Source of the DNA: an uncultured Bacilli bacterium
GTDB taxonomy: Bacteria > Bacillota_I > Bacilli_A > RF39 > UBA660
NCBI GenBank assembly: GCA_934169415.1
Contig: CAKPNP010000012.1
Location: 1 to 31,483 of the forward strand
Length of the DNA stretch: 31,483 nucleotides
Direction of reading: 5' to 3'
Shown here: positions 27,005 to 31,483 of the stretch, piece by piece
Layout of the letters: each line of letters begins with the position of its first letter
Numbering within the stretch: the first letter of the stretch is position 1
Translations under genes and position numbers: made by a program
The notes under the pieces: generated by a model
What the model saw: the letters and a program-made list of their open reading frames with translations, nothing else
What the model was told of the DNA's origin: nothing
The model's database searches: none

Positions 27005-27076
27005 TTGCTATATCATTTGCCTATTTAATTACAGTATGATTTACCGTGCCATTTACAGAGTAATTTACAGTATAAA
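27005..27076. repeat. Repeat array 2, 12-bp period
   Basis: Six units in 12-bp phase start at 27005, 27017, 27029, 27041, 27053 and 27065. The last four carry TTACAGT, TTACCGT, TTACAGA and TTACAGT; the first two are degenerate (TTGC). The consensus is shared with array 1. The corresponding reading frame contains a stop, so this is not coding now. Confidence 0.75.
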
Positions 27077-27171
27077 GTATCTAGTAAGTTCCATATTGTA
27101 TGTGATAATATGATATTGTAGAATTAGATTCTACATAAGAACCCCACAAAAACAAGATTACTTCCTACTTT

Positions 27172-27226
27172 TTACCCAAAAATTACACGAAATTTACACG
27201 AATATTACCTAGACATTGCCTGATAC
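27172..27226. repeat. Repeat array 3, 11-bp period
   Basis: Five units starting at 27172, 27183, 27194, 27205 and 27216 begin TTACCC, TTACAC, TTACAC, TTACCT and TTGCCT, spaced 11 bp, about one helical turn. It ends about 50 bp before the recombinase -10 box (27273-27278). Between arrays 1 and 2 (26918-27004) and between 2 and 3 (27077-27171) no gene is seen. Confidence 0.7.
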
Positions 27227-27244
27227 TAGTGCTAAACTTGGTAT

Positions 27245-27278
27245 GATAGAAAATAATTCTATCAAAAAGACTTATAAT
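27245..27278 (+). promoter_or_regulatory. Operator-like palindrome and -10 box of the recombinase gene
   Basis: A 7-bp inverted repeat GATAGAA/TTCTATC (27245-27251 with 27257-27263) lies ten bases before TATAAT (27273-27278). The palindrome occupies the -35 region, where no good hexamer is seen, so it is a candidate repressor or activator site. Confidence 0.5.
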
Positions 27279-27298
27279 ATTTATATTTTTAGTTATTT

Positions 27299-27327
27299 AA
27301 CACAAGGGAAAAACTCTTGTGTTTTTT
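27299..27327 (+). terminator. Terminator hairpin in the recombinase leader
   Basis: A 10-bp stem (27299-27308 with 27314-27323, one G-T) with an AAAAA loop is followed by T6. It lies between the -10 box and the recombinase start, so it could act as an attenuator. Confidence 0.75.
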
Positions 27328-27355
27328 CATGTTCAAAGGAAGGATTGGTGATTTA

Positions 27356-29092
27356 ATGGAAGAACAAAAGAAAATAATAGCTGGACTTTATCCTAGAGTA
27401 TCAACTGAGGATCAAAGTAGATTTGGACATAGTTTAGATGAGCAAGAAGATAGACTTAAAAAACTATGTGAATTTAAAGATTATGAAATATACAAAATAT
27501 ATCGTGAAGAAGGAGTGTCTGCTAAAGATACAAATAGACCTAAATTTAAGGAAATGATACAAGATATGAAAGATGGTAAAATCAATAAAATAATAGTTTA
27601 TAAATTAGATAGACTTACTCGTTCTATTCAAGACTTAGAAAACATTTGCAAGATGTTAGAAGAATATAATTGTGATTTAGAAAGTGTTGCTGAAGAAATT
27701 AATACTGGAAATGCTAATGGTAAATTTTTTATTAGAATGCTTACAATACTGGCTCAATTAGAAATTGAAAGAACAAGTGAAAGAACTAAATTTGGGCTTA
27801 TTGGTGCTGCAAAAAAAGGTCATATATCTGGACAACCTGCTTTAGGATATACTAAAAAAGATAAAAGTAAAAAATTAGTAATAGATGAGTTAGAAGCAGA
27901 CGTAGTTAAAAGAATTTTTAGTATGTATCTAGAAGGTTCATCGGTATGTTCTATATGTGAGATATTTAATGAAGAAATTGTTTTAAATAGACATTGGGCA
28001 ACGACAACAGTAGATAAAATTTTATCTAATAAGATTTATATTGGAAGTATTGAACATGGCAAAAGGAATAAAAAGAATACTCAAATCTTTGAAGATGTAG
28101 TCCCAGCAATCATTGATAAAACTACATTTGAGTGTGTTCAAAAACGAAAAGAGAAAAATCTAAAAAATTACAAAAGAAAGAGAACCTATATTTTTATGCA
28201 AAAGATACTTTGTCCTAAATGTCATAAAATTATGGGTGGAGAATCTAGTACAAGTGGAACTGGAGATAAGCATATTTACTATAAATGTAATTATTGTAAG
28301 AAAAGAATTAGTGAAAAGAAAATAGAAAAAGAACTTATGAAATTTTTAAATGATATGTTAGACTTTTTCTTAATCATTGATAACTCATTTAAACCATCTA
28401 TGTGTAGAGATATAGAAGAAGAAATAATTAAATATGAAAAAATGGAAGATGAACTATATGATAAAATAACTAGAATAAAAAAAGAATTTATGGATGGAGA
28501 AATAGCTGCTAAAAGTTTTGAAAAGGAACTTCACTATTTAGAAAGGAAAATCAAAAACATTGAAATTAAAATTGCTGAATTAAAAAATTTAAAACAAAAT
28601 AATGAGCATAAACAAGATGTAGAATTGTTTTTTAATATGAGAGAAATAGAAAAATTAAAACTAAAATCAGAATATGTAAAAGAACATAATCTTTGGAATA
28701 AATTAAGCCAAGAACAAAAACAATATCTCATTAATAAATATATTGATGAGATAGAAATTAATAGTGATAATAATCATAATACTTCTATTTTAAATATCAT
28801 ATTCAATAAAAATGAGATTGAAAATATTGGACGTATGTTTAGAAAAGATTGCTTTGATATGATAGTAAATGCAGAAGATAGAGATGTTATTTTATCTAAT
28901 GTAAAAAGTAATGAAGAAACAAAAAATTATATTAATACATTAAGAAACTTTTATAATGTAGTTGAAACAGAAATTACTAGTGAATTATTTGATGTTAATA
29001 ATTATAGTGATGATATTATTCAAATAATTCCACAAGAAAAAAAGAATAAATTTGAAAAAAATAAATTTACAATATTGCAAATTGAGGTATAG
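27356..29092 (+). CDS. Large serine recombinase
   Basis: The 578-residue protein has the resolvase catalytic domain at the N-terminus with nucleophile Ser16 in YPRVSTEDQ (12-20) and YKLDRLTRS near residues 82-90. A recombinase domain (about 170-270), a zinc ribbon CPKC...CNYC (about 285-315) and a long coiled coil (about 340-440) follow, as in phage and transposon integrases of the TnpX/TndX/phiC31 type. It would insert or excise the surrounding element between short attachment sites. The ATG at 27356 with GGTGAT upstream is preferred over a TTG at 27317 inside the leader hairpin and over an ATG at 27329. A terminator follows directly. The gene looks intact. Confidence 0.95.
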   Translation: MEEQKKIIAGLYPRVSTEDQSRFGHSLDEQEDRLKKLCEFKDYEIYKIYREEGVSAKDTNRPKFKEMIQDMKDGKINKIIVYKLDRLTRSIQDLENICKMLEEYNCDLESVAEEINTGNANGKFFIRMLTILAQLEIERTSERTKFGLIGAAKKGHISGQPALGYTKKDKSKKLVIDELEADVVKRIFSMYLEGSSVCSICEIFNEEIVLNRHWATTTVDKILSNKIYIGSIEHGKRNKKNTQIFEDVVPAIIDKTTFECVQKRKEKNLKNYKRKRTYIFMQKILCPKCHKIMGGESSTSGTGDKHIYYKCNYCKKRISEKKIEKELMKFLNDMLDFFLIIDNSFKPSMCRDIEEEIIKYEKMEDELYDKITRIKKEFMDGEIAAKSFEKELHYLERKIKNIEIKIAELKNLKQNNEHKQDVELFFNMREIEKLKLKSEYVKEHNLWNKLSQEQKQYLINKYIDEIEINSDNNHNTSILNIIFNKNEIENIGRMFRKDCFDMIVNAEDRDVILSNVKSNEETKNYINTLRNFYNVVETEITSELFDVNNYSDDIIQIIPQEKKNKFEKNKFTILQIEV

Positions 29093-29110
29093 AAATATAT
29101 CTCATTTTTT
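29084..29110 (+). terminator. Terminator of the recombinase gene
   Basis: An 8-bp stem with one G-T pair (29084-29091 with 29096-29103) and a GAAA tetraloop is followed by T6. It overlaps the stop codon. Confidence 0.85.
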
Positions 29111-29130
29111 AGTTTAAGGGGGTTGATAAA

Positions 29131-29274
29131 ATGAATTATTTTTTTAAATTTTTAGTACCACAGTTATTAGAATATTTTGATAATGACAAAGAAAAAGTAT
29201 TAGAAATTATTCCAAAAATTGTGAAAGAAAATTATAAAAATGAATTAGAAAGTATAAAGAGTAAAAAAATGTAA
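29131..29274 (+). CDS. Putative 47-residue helical protein
   Basis: The ATG is preceded by AAGGGGGT at eight bases, a strong Shine-Dalgarno. The product has a hydrophobic start MNYFFKFLVPQLLEYF and a charged helical remainder ending KSKKM. No family is recognised. It lies just after the recombinase terminator, which would make it depend on read-through or an unseen promoter. Small proteins of this kind next to serine recombinases may act as directionality factors, but no evidence points there. Confidence 0.5.
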   Translation: MNYFFKFLVPQLLEYFDNDKEKVLEIIPKIVKENYKNELESIKSKKM

Positions 29275-29378
29275 AAATTAGGTATGGGTTCAAAAAAGGT
29301 TGATAAGAAATCCTTATAAAATAAGGGTAAAATGCCTAATCTATAAAAAAATGAACTACAAAAAGGTTAAAAAAGGTT

Positions 29379-29449
29379 CTTTTTGCAAGTGCAAAAAGTG
29401 TTGGTGGTGCATCCACGGGGTAAAAAAAACCTTTATTTACAAAGGTTTT
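29379..29449. other. Hairpin cluster with direct repeats upstream of the RHH gene
   Basis: Three hairpins stand in a row: 29379-29386 with 29391-29398 (8 bp, loop AAGT), GTGG/CCAC at 29404-29416, and 29426-29434 with 29441-29449 (9 bp). GTGGTGCAT occurs at 29404-29412 and again at 29458-29466. The G-rich, structured DNA next to a ribbon-helix-helix gene resembles an origin of transfer or an autoregulated operator, but no relaxase gene is visible. Across 29275-29526 no convincing gene is seen; a 68-codon Cys-rich frame there simply reads through the hairpins. Confidence 0.45.
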
Positions 29450-29526
29450 AAAATTTCGTGGTGCATTCCCATATCCTGTTGTGTTAAAAAAATTAACTAT
29501 TTTTAGAGAAAGGAGAAATTTTAAGT

Positions 29527-29847
29527 ATGAAATTTAGTGTATCATTAAATGAAAAAGAAAGCGTATTACTTTTAGATTATATAAAAGAAAATAAAATTAA
29601 AAGTAAAGCTGAAGCAATAAGAAAATGTATAAGAGCAACTGTTAATTTAGAATCAAAAGAAGATTTACTCTTAGATATAAATAATAAATTAAATAGAATA
29701 GTTTATAGAGATAATATTCAGAAAAAATTATTAGAACAATTTTATGCAAATATGGAATTTCCAGTTGATAAAGATGTAGAAATTGAACCAGGTCTTGTTA
29801 GGTTTTATGAAAAAAACAACTTTTATAACAATAAAATTATGAATTAA
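29527..29847 (+). CDS. Ribbon-helix-helix DNA-binding protein
   Basis: The 106-residue protein has an N-terminal ribbon-helix-helix pattern (about 1-45): strand MKFSVSLNEKE, helix LLLDYIKENK, turn, and second helix SKAEAIRKCIRATVNL. A helical and polar C-terminal half follows. Such proteins act as dimers, as antitoxins, plasmid copy or partition repressors, or relaxosome accessory proteins. The ATG is preceded by AAAGGAG at a long spacing. The hairpin and direct-repeat cluster immediately upstream may be its binding site. No toxin partner directly follows: the next gene has its own promoter. Confidence 0.65.
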   Translation: MKFSVSLNEKESVLLLDYIKENKIKSKAEAIRKCIRATVNLESKEDLLLDINNKLNRIVYRDNIQKKLLEQFYANMEFPVDKDVEIEPGLVRFYEKNNFYNNKIMN

Positions 29848-29853
29848 TTTTAT
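29831..29853 (+). terminator. Weak A/T hairpin after the RHH gene
   Basis: A 9-bp A/T-only stem (29831-29839 with 29845-29853) spans the stop codon; no T-run follows, so termination would be weak. Confidence 0.3.
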
Positions 29854-29861
29854 ACAGGTTA

Positions 29862-29890
29862 ATGACTTAATAAATGAAAAATGATATAAT
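29862..29890 (+). promoter_or_regulatory. Promoter of the ART-like/HD operon
   Basis: ATGACT (29862-29867) and TATAAT (29885-29890) are 17 bases apart, ahead of an AGGTGAT ribosome-binding site. The pair is therefore an independent transcription unit. Confidence 0.6.
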
Positions 29891-29928
29891 TATTTACGGA
29901 AGAAAAGGACAATATCAGGTGATGTTTT

Positions 29929-30639
29929 ATGGATTATTATTATATTAACAAGAGAGATTTAAATTCTAATTATTTTCATTTTACAGATAGGAAAAATTTA
30001 GAATCTATTGAGTCTAAGGGATTAGTACCAAATATAGGTGTTAATGCAAAAAACATAGAAAAAACTAAAAAAATATTTTTTGTAGAGGGATTAGATAATT
30101 TATTAATTTTATTTGATTGTTGGATTAATGCCTTATATTATATTCCTGTTATTCCATTTATTTATAAATTAGGAGCTTTCTTTTTAAGACATAAGTGGTT
30201 TCCAAATATAATTGGTGATAGTTATTTTAAAATCTTAAAAGTAAGTAAATTACATCAAAAACGAGCTTTTAAGAGATTAGATAAAATGTTGGATAATGGA
30301 ATACTTTTAAAATTAGATTTAGAAGAAAATATTGATTTTAGATGTGATGATAAAGATGAAATAAAATCTCGTGGCTATATTAAAAGACATTTGGAAGTAT
30401 GTGGATATTCTGAAAAGTATTCAGATTTAAATAGTAATATAATGGATAAATGGAATATGCACACTCTAACCAATCATATAGTTAATAATAAAAAAATAAA
30501 GGTTTGTTACTTGGAAGATAGTAGTTCTAACCTTAGAGATATATTTAATTATTGTTTAGAAAATACTAAAATAGACTTTAAAAGTATTTGCCCAGAATTA
30601 TGTGCCTATTTAAAATATAAAGGTTATGAGGATGTATAA
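29929..30639 (+). CDS. Unknown protein with ADP-ribosyltransferase-like N-terminus
   Basis: In this 236-residue protein the N-terminal segment YFHFTDRKNLESIESKGLVP (15-34) follows the pattern of the first strand and helix of ADP-ribosyltransferase-fold proteins such as DarT and KptA-like families: aromatic-His-x-Thr, Asn, Ile, Gly-Leu. This is followed by KTKKIFFVEG, which could be the next strand, and a hydrophobic stretch (about 57-85) that may be buried or membrane-associated. A catalytic Glu cannot be assigned with certainty. AGGTGAT precedes the ATG. The HD gene starts one base after the stop, with its ribosome-binding site inside this gene, so the two products are likely made together. 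Not clearly a named family; fold assignment is inference. Confidence 0.5.
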   Translation: MDYYYINKRDLNSNYFHFTDRKNLESIESKGLVPNIGVNAKNIEKTKKIFFVEGLDNLLILFDCWINALYYIPVIPFIYKLGAFFLRHKWFPNIIGDSYFKILKVSKLHQKRAFKRLDKMLDNGILLKLDLEENIDFRCDDKDEIKSRGYIKRHLEVCGYSEKYSDLNSNIMDKWNMHTLTNHIVNNKKIKVCYLEDSSSNLRDIFNYCLENTKIDFKSICPELCAYLKYKGYEDV

Positions 30640-30640
30640 A

Positions 30641-31285
30641 ATGGAAAAAAGCAGTATTAAAAATATTGATATTAATTACTTAAATAGCATTGGCTTTAAA
30701 AAAAATCAAATAGATTTAATTTATGATTTGATTCATAAAGGTATTGAGGAGCAAATATATACTAAAATTCATTTTCCATATCATAATATAGAGCATATTG
30801 AGAAGGTATTATGTTATTGTATTTGGATATTAAATATGAAAATTAGTAAAGGTGAGTTTTTAAAAAATACTGATATTTTATTATATGCTGGCTTATATCA
30901 TGACTGTGGTAGAAGTTTAATTGTTTCTAATAAAAAGCATGGAATTGTTGGAGCAAAAATTGCTAAAGAAAAATTAAAAAGAAATTTTAATGATAAAGAT
31001 TTAAATTCAATAGGACTACTAATTGAAACTCATGCTAAGCCAAACGATATTGTTGATTTTAAAAACTATAAATTTACTGAAAGTGAAAAAGAAAATATTC
31101 AAATTTTATCAAATATATTAAAAGATGCCGATGCATTAGATAGAAATAGGATTAAAGTATTTAAATTTGCTCAATGTAATCCTAATTATTTAAGGACTAA
31201 TGAAGCAAAAGAAATATACCATATTAGTAATATATTTTTAAAAAAGTATGGAGAAGCAAAAAGTAAAACTAGAGGTATTAAGTAA
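30641..31285 (+). CDS. HD-domain phosphohydrolase
   Basis: This 214-residue protein has the HD metal-binding pattern: His in YHNIEHIEKV (His52), the HD pair in GLYHDCGR (His87, Asp88), His131 in ETHAK and Asp in LKDADALDRNR (Asp162 or Asp164). HD proteins hydrolyse phosphomonoesters or diesters of nucleotides, including alarmones and cyclic nucleotides, or phosphorylated metabolites. The substrate is not predictable here. The start is ATG 30641 with GAGGATG upstream; ATGs at 30626 and 30632 lie before or inside that site. It is co-transcribed with the ART-like gene, which suggests a shared job such as making and removing a nucleotide-derived modification. Confidence 0.8.
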   Translation: MEKSSIKNIDINYLNSIGFKKNQIDLIYDLIHKGIEEQIYTKIHFPYHNIEHIEKVLCYCIWILNMKISKGEFLKNTDILLYAGLYHDCGRSLIVSNKKHGIVGAKIAKEKLKRNFNDKDLNSIGLLIETHAKPNDIVDFKNYKFTESEKENIQILSNILKDADALDRNRIKVFKFAQCNPNYLRTNEAKEIYHISNIFLKKYGEAKSKTRGIK

Positions 31286-31313
31286 ATTTTGATGTTAAAT
31301 GAATGAAATAATA

Positions 31314-31343
31314 TTGTATAAATGTATTTAAATGCGTTATAAT
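31314..31343 (+). promoter_or_regulatory. Promoter ahead of a structured RNA
   Basis: TTGTAT (31314-31319) and TATAAT (31338-31343) are 18 bases apart. Transcription would start near 31350, about 25 bases before the structured region. Confidence 0.6.
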
Positions 31344-31373
31344 TTATTTATCAAATACAAATGAACTTATTTT

Positions 31374-31449
31374 TTTACTGATGAGTGCAAAACCCCATCA
31401 GTAAACGCACCATAGGGAAATCCGCTCGAACTTATTTATAAGTATCGAG
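31374..31449 (+). ncRNA. Candidate pseudoknot-containing structured RNA
   Basis: A 10-bp stem (31374-31383 with 31396-31405) has a 12-base loop containing GTGC (31385-31388), which can pair with GCAC just downstream (31407-31410), giving an H-type pseudoknot. A second hairpin follows (31425-31434 with 31439-31449, one bulge). Local GC is well above background. No T-run follows the first stem, so it is not a simple terminator. It could be a riboswitch or other leader for a gene past the window, or a small RNA. No known class is recognised. Confidence 0.45.
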
Positions 31450-31462
31450 AATAAATAGACAA

Positions 31463-31483
31463 TCAATTCTAAATTAGGATTGA
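31463..31483. repeat. Inverted repeat at the right edge
   Basis: TCAATTCTAA and TTAGGATTGA form a near-perfect inverted repeat (one G-T or mismatch pair) that reaches the last base. It may be part of a terminator or operator continuing outside. Confidence 0.4.

Noticed and set aside
26858..27226. CRISPR array
   Set aside because: Units are 11-12 bp with no spacers of constant length and no cas genes are present.
29300..29506. 68-codon Cys-rich frame
   Set aside because: It reads straight through three hairpins and direct repeats, has a TTG start without Shine-Dalgarno, and its Cys codons come from the repeat sequence.
31379..31425. Hammerhead ribozyme, because CTGATGAG is present
   Set aside because: The CTGATG bases are consumed by the 10-bp stem, and the GAAA-plus-stem arrangement and cleavage triplet of a hammerhead are not found.
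1..31483. Alternative genetic code (TGA as Trp), suggested by the Mollicutes-like composition
   Set aside because: TGA serves as stop for several genes and Trp positions in conserved proteins are TGG.

Overview
The window is very AT-rich (about one base in four is G or C by eye) and uses the standard bacterial code: TGA ends several genes and Trp is TGG. Gene content is that of a low-GC Gram-positive with a real wall: SepF and DivIVA next to ileS, MraY, Mur ligases, an LTA-synthase-type enzyme, LonA and an ileS T-box. The best guess is an uncultured gut member of the Bacilli with a small genome (RF39- or Erysipelotrichales-like). This is inferred from gene content and composition, not from any search.

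Layout. Positions 1-3300: leader of an unseen minus-strand gene, a C10 tract, a PASTA plus polysaccharide deacetylase membrane protein, a CotS/YsxE-type kinase-like protein with a degraded catalytic motif, and a SpoVID-like LysM protein. With lon (3336-5618) this order recalls the lonA...spoVID-ysxE region of Bacillus subtilis. 5766-8216: ferritin-like small protein, a predicted beta-helix surface protein without a standard start codon, and a divergent beta-strand-rich gene split by a frameshift at an A8 tract. 8320-13231: tRNA-Cys and a tightly overlapping operon of P-type ATPase, ZIP transporter and LTA-synthase-like enzyme. 13387-19591: wall-precursor genes: mraY, two adjacent but diverged MurE-type ligases, an unknown gene, and a MurF whose usual first domain is replaced by a membrane domain. 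19600-21921: HAD nucleotidase-like protein, CPBP protease, mini M3-like peptidase. 21956-26156: division and translation block sepF-divIVA-(Ile T-box)-ileS. 26296-26445: tRNA-Gln(CUG) and tRNA-Thr(CGU).

26446-31483 looks like accessory DNA: a 96-residue unknown gene, a roughly 500 bp stretch with three short-period repeat arrays (12, 12 and 11 bp), a large serine recombinase, a 47-residue ORF, a hairpin-rich segment, a ribbon-helix-helix protein, a two-gene operon (ADP-ribosyltransferase-like N-terminus plus HD hydrolase) with its own promoter, and finally a promoter followed by an RNA able to form a pseudoknot. The right end of this element is not in view.

The most interesting items are the ART-like/HD pair on the recombinase element, the repeat arrays, the pseudoknot RNA, the A8 split gene and the two diverged MurE copies.
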